Shown piece by piece: positions 12,401 through 27,400 of a stretch of 64,000 nucleotides of DNA. The DNA comes from Mya arenaria (Eukaryota; Mollusca; Bivalvia; Myida; Myidae): the NCBI RefSeq assembly GCF_026914265.1, contig NC_069124.1, positions 20,691,092 to 20,755,091 on the forward strand, written 5' to 3'. The position numbers and the translations under genes were made by a program. The notes beneath the pieces are model-generated. The model saw only the letters and a list, made by a program, of their open reading frames with translations, was not told the origin of the DNA and made no database searches. How positions within the stretch are numbered: position 1 is the stretch's first letter; the number at the start of each line of letters is the position of its first letter.

Positions 12401-15400
12401 CTCCCCTCCCAACAAAAAGCATATTGTATTATAATGATGGTAACTAAAATAAATTCACAACCTTGTACGCGGCATGTGACTGTGACGTCAGCATGATGAC
12501 AGTGGTGATGTGTTGTTCCTCAATCAAAGACCAGAACTCTACCAGCGTTTCTTCTGTCGGCGATTTTCCTATCAGGAAAGTGTTCTTATTCGCGTAGTTC
12601 TATAAAGGACACCACATAAGCATATATTTCAAACATATATGTATTTATAGGGGAAACAACAAAACTAAACCAGTGTAGTAACCTTCCCTATATTCACATG
12701 TTATATACACAAACTAAGTATCTACAATTGACATGACGAACCACATTTAAATGGTCATACTTGTTAACGTAAGCGTGTTATTTACTAGTCACTTGTTAAT
12801 GCTGGGCAAACAAACGCCACTTTGACTTTGAAATCCATGATTTTGTTAAACAAAGTAGGTTATTATCGAGAGTGGCCTTTTTTCCAATTCAACATGATGT
12901 CAATAAAACTAAGTACAGTATATGCCTCTCAGCATGTTTGTTCCAATCTATTATATTGTCACTAATTTCAACTTCGTTGTGAACAGTGGTTGGTATAGAA
13001 GATACATTAGAAGAACTAATATGTTGATCGTGTTCGTTATTAGCTATTACTTTTAGATAGTTTCACAAGCGTATTAAAAACCCGATCGCCTTATTGCTTA
13101 TCAGTTCAGTTTAATACAGTGTTCCAAATTTATAGCATGTATTGTGTTACAAAGAGTTCGTAGTATATCAAGTCAATTTGACGTTATAAAAAGTATAAAT
13201 ACAAACTGACACAGATCATTTTTTCATCTTTAGCTAATTAGTCGCGGTAAATGACGTGAAATAGTTTTCGCATATGTTACTAACCGGTAAAAAAATAGTT
13301 CCAAGTCTTTGGACAATGCTAGATCCTCTGCCCTTCAGCTTAGGTCGATATGCATCTACTTAATATAGAGAATACAACATATTTAGGTATTTCTAGTAAT
13401 ATCAGAAGTTATATCATTAATATCACAAACAATGATACAAATAATAAAAAGTAGTTCTTTAGCAAAACATAATTTAGTATATATTCGCTTATAATAATTA
13501 CTTTCAGATCGCAGGGATTCCATATTTCCATATTCATGACCACCTTCATAAACCGACTCTTCTGTGATTCCATTTTCAATCAGCTGTAAAGCGATTAAAC
13601 AACATGCATGGTTTCATTAATAAATAAAATGCAAGCTCATGTATGTCTAGTAAAGTAACAATGGATCGGGAATAACTGAGAATTAGTAAGGTATAGCTTT
13701 TAGCTTTTCGCATAAATATATACATGTTTATAATTAATATTTATTATATGTCTTTCTCGCAATTGTCAAACGTAACAGTATGGTAGCTTACATCGAATTG
13801 TTCATGTACCCTCGTCCTCGGCGATCCAGGCTCTTTGTTTACCATGTGCTTGTAGAAACTATCAAACTGCTTGGAGAACACGTGATGAGTGCCGATCAGC
13901 AAAGCTTCTGCTACAGCCTCGTGGAGATAGACGTACTGTTCCTATCAAATAGTTATGAATTCCAAGGTGTGGGCTGAATAATTCCAAACTGTTTAAGACA
14001 TGACTCTCACTTCAACTTATTCCCTGGTTCAATCAGATTGAACATATATTATCAATCAATGAAGATTGATGTTGTGTAAGTCATGTTCTGTGTGCGTATG
14101 AGCTGTTATAATTCGCCATTGTAGCAAAAGGAGATTGTCATAAAGTAACTAACCTTCGTTTGCACCATGTTCACCCTTTGCCTGCGCAGTGTCTGTACCA
14201 TTTGTAGAGGACGAACGCACTTCTCTGCTTTTGCCTGGTGTATCAGGTTATCCAGGGCGATGAATGTTCCAGTCCGACCAACTCCAGCACTGTACATTAT
14301 TAGAAATTGTTTAAAGAAGTAGCACCTTATGGTTTCAATATAGTTTAGAAGATATAAGTTTGCAATACTGATGCTATTTTAGGATGAGTAAACCGTAGAC
14401 AAATGTTTTGTATGCAGGGATACATGGAGGATATTTGTTTGCAAAGCAACGAGTGAAAATATAGTGTTTCTACGATCACGAGTGAAATAAAATACGACCT
14501 TACACTGAAATTTCTGTTTCGTTTATGCCTATCGCCGGAGTTTTATTAGTTTTTAATTGATTTCTTAATTATTCCCTTTTTTGAAAAGGGTGTTATTAAC
14601 GGCGCTACCCGTGGGGTGCGCCTCACGCAAAATTATAGCTGTCAACTTTTCTATTTCCGGTTTGTTGAGAAAAAGTTATCTGCTATTTATTCTTATGGTT
14701 TATTATTCGCTCGTTTTTAGTACAAAGCTTTTATGAACAGTAATCAATGAAGTTTTGTGAGTGCACATATGTTCCAAAATAACAAAGAAAACACTTTTAT
14801 TTTAAGCGGGGCATGAAAACATAACCAAATTACTACGCCGCCTTTTAATGAACGAAAATTTGGAAGGTCAAATTTGTAAGCTAAACAAATGCGGATAATC
14901 ATTGGATTTTTAACATTTGTCTTTGTTTTAGACTGTGTTTCATGAATTTCAAACATAAATATTCAGTCATCTTACTGTCAGGGACCAGTCTGTTTCGCTT
15001 GAAAACAGGTTTGTTTTCCAGGTAAAGAGTGAATGCCACGGTAGTTTGTTGACAAAGTTTGAGGCGTGGGTGGGTTTAAAAATACCAGTTTATCTGTAAA
15101 TTGTTGTGTGAATTTACCGGGAAGCTCGTTTTACGTATTACGATAATAAACAGTTCAAAATACATTTGAAAGAAGATATAAAATTATATTTATGTCTAAC
15201 AGTTGTTTTCGTCTGTAATTTGTTTGGTATGAAAGCAAATGTTCGAACATTCAGCTTCAAGATCAAGAAAATGTTTGAAAAACGGTATAACAGGTAATAA
15301 ACGGTAAGTTGTTTATTTCCAAAGATAATTTTTTTTAGATTTATTAAACATTTCTTTAAATCTACAAAAAATGCCAACACTTTCTGGTTCAAAGTGAAGT

Positions 15401-18400
15401 GTTCTGTGTTGATCAAGGGGGAGTTGAAAGGATTTCAAAGGATTTTAAAAGTAGTTCTGAAAAATGATATTTTTACTATTTATTTTGCAGTGAAAATATC
15501 AAATTGATATTTTCACTGTTGTTATTTCACTGATAAAACCCCACTTTTCATCGAAAAACATGAAAGAAATAAGGATAATTACTTAATTAAGTATACATTG
15601 TCGTCTTATTAAGGGAATATTAATTAACTGATGCACGTCAATTTAGGCTGTAGACAGTTCACCTGCAGTGCACAACAATCGGTGATTCATTTGCTGAACT
15701 GTTGGTATCAACAGCTTTCCAGAAGTCCACGAGGCACCAAGCACTGTCTGGAACGTCCTTGTCAGGCCAGGTTTTAAAATGGAACTGGCGTATTCGGCGT
15801 GGTTTACTACCAGTCTTGAAATATCAATATGTACATATTTTGAAATATAAATGATCACCTGTATATGTAAGACTTTGAAAGCTGCACTGAAATTTCTAAA
15901 TCTTATGTTTGTAGATTTTAAAACTTACAACGTAATGTTGTTTGAGCTCTTATTTGTATTTGAAAGGATATGTTAATTAACAAATTGTTTGATATCACAC
16001 TGATTTATTTAGTTTTCTGAAGTTGACAAAATGTAACAAAATATGTTTTTATCAAAGTTTCTAGTGCATATCATGGGTTATTACTACATGTTATTTGTCA
16101 ATTTACTTTCACTGCTTCCCATGTGCGTATATTGTAGTCTTGGAATTCTTTGGTGTCGATGTATGATATATCTATTCCGCCGTGTGAGCAAGTGTCACCT
16201 TTCTCTGGCCAGTATTGTAAGCATTTTATCTGGAGATAAAATTGTTTGAACTTAAGCGGCTTAGAGAAAGTGTTTACGTAAGCAAAATTCTCATATGAGT
16301 TTTATTGAAATTCTATGTAAAATGCACAATTTCGTAGACATAAAATAAATATATAAATATATTTAACGTTTGCGTAGTAGATATTCAATATAATAGGTAA
16401 GTTCAAAACAAATACCGAAGCCATTTCTATGAGATTTGTAACCATCACAATTTTTTCAGCCTTCTGTTGCCAAACCATCTGCCAAAATTCATCTATCATG
16501 TTCTTTGTCGGACCTTAAAGAAACACATCACAAACACAACGATATATTGATTTGCAGACGTCAAAGATTGAGAAACGGGCGAAGAATATATGAATAAAAG
16601 TATTAAAAAAGAACATTTGATTTACCAACCTTGTGATGCGATGAATTTGTTTACTTTCTCATAACCCTACAAACAAACAAGGAACACTTAGTCTAATGAG
16701 TAGATTAATTGACAATTATCAAAATAAATTCTCTAACGAAACTAGAATTCGCAATATAAAAAGCAAAAGTTGTACCAAAAGGTTAAAAATTTAATTTAAG
16801 GAATGTTTAATTAAAATGGTAATAACAAAAGAAAACTTACGTTAATGAAACAAGCATTAATATAGTCTGGGTCGTCAGGTTTAGCTTTTTCAAGTGGTAC
16901 ACGGGAATGGTCATCTGAAATACATTGTTTCAGGGTTTTATATGTTTACAAAGCTGATTAAAGATATAAGGTAACACAAACTCGGTAGTATATTTTATAT
17001 GAGTTTGAATATGGTTCATCAATATAGAAGTAACCTATTATTTCAATAAAATGGCCAAATAATACATTTTAGGAATAGTTTTTATCTACAATTTTAATGT
17101 TAAATCATTCGAGTAAAAAAATGTAATACTGTAATGACCTATTCATAGGGAATATATTTTAAATAATTTGTTGTTGTACTGAGTAACATGCTTTTTATAC
17201 AAACTTCATACTTCATCGACTGTCAATTTCTTCTATAAATAAAATCAAGTTTTACAAGTTTTACTCTTATTGAACATGTGGATAGGTTGCAGCTAACGGT
17301 GTGTTTGATATATGTATATTGTAGATAGTTTTCATATCCTTGCTTTTACGAGACAATGAGGATACAAATTGGATAATAAGAACGAGCGAATCAGTATCTA
17401 TCGAGCTGTTCATGCTATAATATTTGGAGTTAAATTGGATTTGTTTAACTTCAAGCACATAGCGATGGATTTTATTTAAGTAATTCCTTTAATGTTAGTT
17501 TTTTTTATATTATTTGCAAAGTATATGCATTTTGCTATATTTCTTTTTGTTTGTATTGACGAAGTATTCATAAGGTGTTCTAATCTTTGTAAATCCGCCA
17601 TCGGCAATAATATGGGCTCAAGTATTTTCGACTTAAGTATTTCGGGAACACTAGAAGAAGATGATATTCACTTTCAGCATGTATGCCTGTGATTGCAAAG
17701 CCTATGTTTTCTCGGTGTTAAACCTGCCTGTTTTAATGTTCAGTGAATGTGCACGCATGCAAAATCTTATAAAAGCATGGCAATTTTTTTTTAAATGTCA
17801 TGCAAGTATTCCTCAACGCTAACACGTGTTTATATAGGAAGTATGATTCCAGTTTACCTGAAATGTTTATTTTGGCATACAATGTTTGTTCATATGTATC
17901 TATCAATAATTCGTTGAAATATGAGCTCTTTTGGGACGTCATTAATACTCTGAATTTCCCAAATGTAGCTCAGCCCATGCAGTTCAACATCAGTTTTCAT
18001 CTGCAACGCCCAATTGTCAGCGTATGTTGAGCCATTATCAACAAAAGATATAAAATATTGAATATGATTTGTATAGAGTTGAATCTACTTTAGTAGTTGG
18101 GACCAATATCTAACATGTATATCTTTCTGTTTATATTAATTGTCATTAATCCTAGCTTCTCAGTTTGTTGATTTGTTTATATTTTATAATTTTCGGCAAA
18201 ATTTAGTGTTGATAAGTTCCACTCATGTTATCCAAAATATATCTGCTCCATAGTTTAATATTGGGACCTCAAGCGAATGGAAGAGCTGTACTTTTTCAGA
18301 GGTTGTTTGTTTAGTTTGATTATATTTGTAAACAAGTTGTTAAAAGAGTGCGATGAATGCTGTGTAATTCGCTTTAGAATCTTTGTTCTCGTCTACTTGA

Positions 18401-21400
18401 TGTTTTTGAATAAATGCACGCCATGATATCTAATAGAAATATTGACTTTTATTGTATGAGTATTTATAAAACATTCATAGGTTGCGGGTCTTCCTTTCTC
18501 GAAAATCATGACTTTGTCTTTTACTAAAGAGTGTTAAGCCCCATACTTGGAAATATTGGTGTTTTGAGTTCATAGATTGTGTTAAGCCTGTTTGGAAATG
18601 TGCGAAAACTACCGCATGGTCTTCGAAAAAATGGCATGGAAATTTGTGTTCGATCAAGACTAAGTAATACTCTCCAGATAAATACACTATAAATACTGGT
18701 TGTAATTTCATTTAGGAAAGAAATAACATAATAGGCTGCCAATGTGATCGCCCTGTTTTACCCCTATAATTGGTTTAAACAATATTTATTTCAAAAGAAC
18801 AATTCAACGATTCAAGGTAAAAGCATCATCAATAATATAGGATTTTCTGAGGTAATAATACATGAAAGGTAAATAAGTGGTATATGCACAAAACAAAAAA
18901 AAATCTCAAGATAATTGAGAAGGAAGCTTATTAGCTTATATTATGCATCGCTTCTGTCACTCTTTCAAGTGTAAATATTGTTATGATTTGTAGATTATCG
19001 TTATCGTTATAACATGATAACATGATGGATAAGATGAAAGTTAAACGACAGACATATGAAATAAATGGTGGCAAAATGCGTTGGAAGTATGGAAGAGCCA
19101 AAGAGTGAGAAACGTGAAGAAGCAGGAAGACAGGGTAGGGCATGGCTAGGTCAGGTCAGTTGTAGAATCTGGTTTGCTCTTATTTATATTAAGGAAATCA
19201 GAAGCGTTAAATTTGGCGAATGTAGTGCTGTACGTAATTTTATATCGTTGAGTTTGTCAGGTCCGTGGCTTTTTTTATTGAAGTGACATACTAGGCCAAA
19301 TAGCAGTCGTATAGGTGATGTCTTTGTTCATGATATAGGGGACATGATATAGGGGGCAGGTGAAGAGGAAATAGGTGTCCTTAATTTCACCACATTGGTA
19401 ATTTGGGCCATTGATAACGTTTTTTAGAGAAGTGTTGATTTAGAGTACTACAATGTATCCACAGCCTTGCATGTGTGACAATTTGCGTTCACCCTCATAG
19501 TAGAAATGAGGAACTGTTTATTCGTGTTAAGACTGTACATGAAGATGTAGATGAACGAACCGTTCAAGGAAGTGCATTCCATGTAGATAGTGTATATTTA
19601 GAGAATTCCGAAGATTGAAAGACGGTTTTTCACCAACTCTGGATAAAATAAGTGTAGTGAGAATAGGCTGGCGTAAGAGAATGAAACATTTTGAAAATAA
19701 GAGTGAGTTTATGTTTACGTCTTCTTTACTTTAGATATTCAAAGCCTGTTTCAATATAAAGATTTGAAATGGAAACATGTCCTTTACTCCGGAATTTTTC
19801 GCGCTGCCTCATGTTGAATATTTTCTAGGTCCTCTTCGTCAAAATGCCCATGATTGTCCCAAACTACATCTGCATGTTCCAACAGTTGCCGAATAAATGT
19901 TTGATATAAAACTCCTAGCGATTTGCGATCCAGGACGTATTTAAATGATCGCAGGAGGTAAATACATTTCCATGCCTTGGTTTTGACGGACTGAATATGC
20001 ACATGCCATGAGTAGTTACTGGCGAGTGTGACGCCCAGATGTTTATGAATAGTTACTTCCGATCCAATATTTGAACATTATCTATAAAGATAAGTGGGTG
20101 TGCCTGTCTGTTTGTTTTTCGAAAGATGAGAAGTGGCTCCATTTTCGCTGGATTGAATGATACAAGCCACCTATCAGCCCACATATGGATCTTTTTCATG
20201 TCATCTTTAAGTTGCTGTAAAAGGGTCGACAATGATATACACTGAATTATCATCAGTAAAAAGACATATAGGTGATTTATTTCCCGAACGGTATCATGTA
20301 TATATACAAGAAAGAGTTAGGGTAAAAAATGGAACCTTGTGGAACTCCGGCATATATTGAAATCGTATCTGACATAGTACAACGCACTGTTTCTGTCATT
20401 GAGATAATCAGTAAGCCATAATAAAAGGAAGCCTGAAATATCAACTTCACAAGGCTTGAAAAGAAGACCTTTATGCCATATGCGATCAAAGGCTTTTAAG
20501 ATGTCACAGATTACTGTCCTAACTTCTTTACCCTCATCTAGAGCAAGACAGAAAAAGTGATAGATATATACAAGCTATTTAACGGTAAAGACCTTTGGAA
20601 AAAAGCCTGACTGAAATGGGGTTAAGCAGTCGTTATTACAGAAGACCTTAAACATGTGTTTATGCAAAATTCATTCTAGTACCTTACTACAAACACTCAA
20701 TAGGGATTTAAGACGGTAAATGCTGACAACTTCGAGATCTGGTTTCTTAAAAATCGCGCAGACATGAGCCAGTTTCCACTTGTAAGTTTCTTAACCGCTA
20801 CTCATATTGTACTAAAATGTGGTGTTGGGGAACCATTTCTGGATCAATAAGTTCGTTATCACTTCCCTTTCTTTCATATTAAAATTCAACAAAACGCTAG
20901 GATCAACATTTAAACCAAAATTTTCACAAGGAGACTATGTTGAACTCCGATCGCTTGTGTCATATTTTGACTGGAATACATGTTTTCATACACATATTGA
21001 TATTTATGCTAGCTGATAATAATCAGCTAATGATATGTTATAAAATATGTATACCGGCAAAGTCATTTACGATTCGCGCTCAGGACCCTCCGTGCTTTCA
21101 TAATGAAATTCATAAATTACGCCGTCAGCGACGAAGAGCATACAAAAGAGCCTAACGCTAAAACTATGAATATCACTGGCAAACTAACAGGACGGTTCGC
21201 AATTATGTCAACCATATCATAAGAACTGCCAAGTAAACATTATGAAAAGCTTCGGGAAAATACCTTCTCCTCATCAGATTTTTGGAAAACGATTAAACAT
21301 TTTACTTGACCTTCGTCGGTATCCAAACGCATTCCCCATATCATACAAATCTAACATTGACAAGGAAAACATTCTGAATAACTTTTTCCAATCACATAGC

Positions 21401-24400
21401 CTTCTTACTGTATCTAACATCCTATTGTATCTGATGTCCCACTCCTGTTGGATTTTGATATTTCCCATCAAGATGTTTTTGACTAAATAAAGGTTCAGAA
21501 ATTGGCAAGGCAACAGGACCGAACTATGTAAATAACTTTATGCTAAGGGAGATAGCAACTGAATTTTCACAGCCCTTTTGATACCTTTTTTTATTACTCT
21601 CTTCGTTCTGGTGAAGTACGCCTATATTTCACCTTAAATACTCTGAGTAACTATTACAATGCGTTCTTAAACAAGCCTTAACAGAAGAATACAGTGATTG
21701 AAGTGCCTTTACTATTTTTTGAGCTTAACTTTTCTATAAGCAGCTTTTGCCACACGTGTATTGTATGAGTTTTGTCGAACATTTTTTCCAGTCGACAAAT
21801 TCAACGTACAACTTTTTCTTTTTCTCTAATGTTTGTGTGATAAGTGCATAATTGATAATTAAACAGTCTATTATTGAGTTACCTTTTTGAAAGAAGTGTG
21901 GAATATATCTTCGCAAGCACCTTGAATAATGTTATACCTATAATTTTCAGCATCTTCAGGATTACCGCTTCTTATATAGGTACACTAATTCCTTTTCCTC
22001 AGGACTCTGGATGTTCTCCATTTCTATACTTTGTATTGTATATTTAGTAATGAGGGAGCAATTGTATCAAAATAATCTCTGAATAACTGAGCTGTTGCTG
22101 TAAGATAATCTACACTTAGGCTCTTTGAGATAATTTGTGAAAACACAGCTGGTGTCAATTCTATAATGCTTATGCTGTATAAACTTAGCAACGCAAGCTT
22201 GCAAATTTATGAAGAGCTCTATGTACATCTGCGCTCAAACAGCAATGTTAATACATTTTCAATAATTGTTTATCTTCACGAAAACGCAACAATTATTTTA
22301 AGTTCCTGTGCTTTAAACGAATGTTGAAGAATAACCGATAACGTTGGTGTTATGACGTCGCAGACAACAATGTTGATATTAACCAAAACCTCATAACCTA
22401 TGGTCCATATGTTTACCTATGCAATTAACGGAAAACTTGTTAAAAATATGTTTTGATATATTGCAATTTTTGTAGCTTTATATACGCTACACTCAAATGC
22501 GCCAACAAAAAGACAAATGTGGACGGTGCTTACATGCATACATTTCCTTGTATCTGTTTTTGCCCTTGTACCTTTCCTCGGCTGCGACTTCATGTTTATG
22601 GACAAGTCCAGTTGGCAACATCTGTAACATAAGGGAAACTATTCAACTATGAACATAATTTAAAGATTCCACTTCCTGCACAAATCAAGACAAATTGTTG
22701 ACCATAAATATATGTTTGTAATCACTGTTGTCTTGCTTGCTTTATGGTGTTTTTTGTAGAGTTATAAAGATTCCCTGAAATATATATAACACAATGTGAT
22801 ACTAGTAGTTATTTACCGCAAACTCCTCATAGAGATGCTCTCGGTTATTCTTCATTTTTTCTCTGATATAACTCCACAACTCATGAATTTTAATTCCAGG
22901 AGCGCTGTCGTTGAAACTGTAGTAATCGCCATCGTTTGCAGCTTCTAAATGGTTTATGATTGTAATAGTTTTATTGAAAATAAAATACAAAGCTACAAAA
23001 CAATATTAGTTTACTTAAACACAAATCAAACACGTTTTTTTCTTTAAGAACAGGAAAAATAATTTTAATAATCAATCATAATAAGTACCTGTACAATCAC
23101 ATGTATGTATTATTATTTGTGATAAATACAAATATTCACTATGACAAGACGTTATGTCGCGTGCAGGTACAATGTCATTTCGGGCTTGACAACGTTGGCC
23201 GTTTGCCGACAAAGCTCGTAAATATGTACTATTCAATCTGCCTAATTTTATTTTCTAATTTTCAGATTGAAAAATTGCTGAACGCGGCATTACCGCGTCG
23301 TGTCTTGTATCTTATTTTAAAATCAAGTATAAAACATTTAAACAGAAGACTACTATTCTTGGACAATATGTTGTGAATTACTATATATATTTCAATATTA
23401 TAATAAAAACGCATACTTTCGTTAGAAACCGTAAGGTTGACAGAAGCATTGTTCCTTAAATCATATACTTCAGGTTTGCCCTGATTTGATCTTCCTGGTG
23501 GTTTATTTGAGATGTGTGTTGTAGGCATGTCTTTCTTCAGCTTACTGCAAAACAGCGTAATGCGATTTTGATTTGAAATAATGATGCATTCAAAGTGTTG
23601 TATGTATTTCTCAAAAGAGTTTTACAAATGTATTGGAAATACCGTTGTATAAATTAATGATATCTTTAATTGGAACGAATTATACGTGAATACTGTTTAT
23701 GAGCAAATGTAGTAAGTATGGTATGTTCCTTTAACGAGTTCCTTTAAAACAGGTTATATCGTCCGCGATGAAGGTCCTATTCAGGCATGAATACAAAGTG
23801 CAACATCCGACATGTTTTTTTTAATTAAAACATAATTCCCTTTTCAAAATTAAAATTAACATGTGAGTTACTTTGTCCAATACCCGTACTAAAGTTTTCG
23901 TGTAGAAAAGCTTAATTACCGTCTTCTAATGATAAAGACGACCACCACGACAGCGACTGCGGCAGCTACTAAGACTGCAAATACACCTCCCACAATAGCT
24001 CCGACTGGTTTTGATTCTGTTGTTACTGAAAATTAACAAATCGACATGAATTTCCTTAGTACAGTTATTAATGTTATTTTGATTTAATTATTTGAAATAT
24101 TTATGGAATAGCTAAACCCACAAATAATGAAATATGATATGTAGTATTTCAATAAGCATTTATCTATTTAGACGTTGCTTAAAAATGAGATCGCCAAATG
24201 TATGATCTTGTAATATTACGTTTATGCTATGAATATTAAAACATTTAAAGTTAAATAATATTATGTCATGTTATATTTTTATTGCTATTGAACACATCGT
24301 TCGTTCATTTGTCTGGTAGTTTGTGAATCCATGAATGCAGAATTGCTTGTATTTATATTCTTCTCAAATATCAGTGACGACAACGAAGATGATTATAAAC

Positions 24401-27400
24401 AGAAGTTTCACTATTAAAACCAAAGTCATTTCAATCAACGAAATTCAAACTAAGTTGAGCCTACTTTCAGTGCAAGAATCCCCTTGGTATCCAGGGTGAC
24501 ACTGCATCAAGAAGAATGAGCAGGATCCGTTTATATGATGGCATTTGTCACAATGACATGCCTCAAAACAGTTCTTCCCAAATCTTCGAAGGCCGCATTC
24601 TTAAAGACCAAAAAGAAATGAATTTTATATACATATAATATTTTTATATAGGAATTAACATATGCGTTGATTCAAAACGGATTTTAGTAAACGAGTTTCA
24701 TCAAATTGGTTTTGGATGACCACGAATGTAATATTTAATTTCTATATATCAAATCGATGATAAAAGTTAAGTAAAAAATTATCAATATATCAAATACATC
24801 TACTAGCGTTATTCCATGATGGTGGCGCCATATATGGTATAATCAATTTTAATACACATGTTACTATATATAGTAACATTTTAACGTTGTCAGAATAGTC
24901 ATTATCGGCGCGGCGGGACCATAATCATCAAAATTGATAATAGCCCCGGGGCTATTATCAGTCACGTGACCGATAATGACCCTGCGATTGTCCGCACGTG
25001 CAACGTGACGCAATTTCACGTTGTTGAAGATGGCTGACGGAGTAGACATGGGTGAACGTACGCTCGAAAATTTAGCCAACAGGCTACTTCAGCTGGATTC
25101 TGCCATCGAAAAAAATGAACATTTCACTGAGGCACAAGCCCGGCAATTCATTGAAGCAAAGAAAAACAAGGCTACGGTAACAAAAACAAGGAGTGACATG
25201 AAAAAGGTGAACGATTGGCTGAATGATGACGGTGAGACCCGCCAGATCAAAGACATTCCACCAAAGGAGCTAGATATTCTTCTACCCAGATTCCTGCTCA
25301 GTGTTAAGAAGACCAAGCTTTCGGCAGAGGCGAATGGCCCCGCTGCAACCAACTTCGAGCCATCTACCCTGCGTGGCATCTTGTCAAGTGTAAAGAGACA
25401 CCTGTCCGAGAATGGTAGGCGTATTTCTGTTTGTTATTATTATCTAAAACAACTAAAGTTAATATATAAACACCTTAATAGTTATATATTTTATAGTTGT
25501 CTATAATTTTATGCACAGACTTTGATTATTTTAATCATAATCAACTCGTTTTGCAGAGTACGAAGGCGATGTCATGGGCGGAAAAGAGTTTAAACTCACA
25601 CGGGACACGCTAAAAGCGAAATGCGTGGACTTGAAAGAAAAGGGACTTGGCAACAAAAAACAGAGAGCCGATCCCTTCCTCAGAGATTCAACAACTCTAC
25701 GAAAAGGAACTTCTTGGAGCCGGTAAGTTTGGCAGTTAATTGATTGTTTACATATCACTAAGCAACAAACACAAGGGAGACAACTAAAGCATTAAAGAGA
25801 ACGATATAAGCCAGTCCCCGGTATTCAAAAAAGCCTACCTTTATAATATGTATTGCGTGGTAATAATGAATAATGGGTAATTATTATTGTATGACGAAAT
25901 TCATGGATTTTATGTCTGTTATTTTATATTTCTTTAACCTTATATATATTTTATAAACATTCATTACTATATTTATGTAGAAAAAAGAAATCTATATGCA
26001 TTTAGAGTGAGTTTACAGTGCAGTACATTGTTAAACAGTAGAGAACATTATACAACATAATAATCAAGCACATTTTAACTGTGTAATTGTTTCAAATGGT
26101 ATAAATTTCGAATTAATTACAGCCTCTCCAATTTCCCTCACAAATACCATTTGGCTTAACAACATCATGCACCTTGGATTGCGAGGAAGACAGGAGCACT
26201 TGACCATGTTGTGGGGGACTTGGAATTAAGCCAGACCTCCGATGGTGTGAGTTACTTGGCCTTCACGGAGAGGGCGACAAAAACAAGAAACGGAGTTGCT
26301 GGTGACCACAGGCAATATGTACCTAAGCTCTTTGAACAGCCAGGTACAAGTAAAAATAGCATTGTTATAAAAAGGTTATTTTTTCTATTGTTAACAGATG
26401 ATGTTCATTTATTGCAGTTATTAGCAAAACTTTTTTAACTAAAATCCATTTAAAATAAGAATTCAAATGTTGATTTTGTAAAAAAGAAATAAATTTGTGA
26501 TTGAGTACTCTAAATGTGTTTTAAAATTATTTGCAGGAGACCCAAACTGCCCTGTAATGTTATATCAGCTTTACAAGGAAAAGAGACCACCTCAGATGTC
26601 CGCCCCAGAAACAAGGTTTTATGTAGCCCTGAATCCAAATTTTGGAAAGGGAACAGAATCAAATGATCTCTGGATCATCAACCAAAACCTGGGAAAAAAT
26701 AAATTGGGACAACTGGCCAAAACCATGAGTGAGCAGGCTTGATTTCAGGCTAGGCATGTTAATCACTCTGCAAGAAAAACATGCATTACAAATTTGCTGG
26801 ATGCCGGTTGTTTCCCCACTGAGGTGGCACAGCTGACTAGTCACAAAAATCTGATGTCTCTAAATCATTACCATACAAACAATATAGAAAAGCAGCAAAA
26901 CATGTCCAATATTCTTCACATGTGTAAGAGAAAAGAACCAGTGACAAATCCAGAACCAGAACCAGTTACTAGCATGGAGGAATTTGATGATGATGACAAT
27001 CAGGAACTTGTAGCAGCATCCCAGGAAATTGAGCAAGCGCTATCCTCCATCCAAACATATGAAGAGATTCCTGTAAGAAAACCAACACATGATGAAGCTG
27101 AACAAGTTTTAGACCTTCTCATTAAACAAAGCCCAGGTGGAACACTGACCCTGCAAAAAAAATATGAAGGACACTCAGTCACTGTTTAATGGCTGCACCT
27201 TTAATGGGCCTATCAGCATTCATTTGAGATATTAGGAACCATACAGTATGCATGCATAACTGGTACTGCCTCTTTAAGTTGTAGGCACTGGAATGAGTGA
27301 ACGAAGTTATTCTGCATACATGTTTTATTCCATTCATCCACTGTTATTATTATATTGATTTTATTTCACATTTTTTTGGGTTGAAAAATGTTCTTTTATC

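Noticed and set aside
25089..25379. Minus-strand open frame of 96 codons
   Set aside because: Antisense shadow of the Crypton recombinase first exon.
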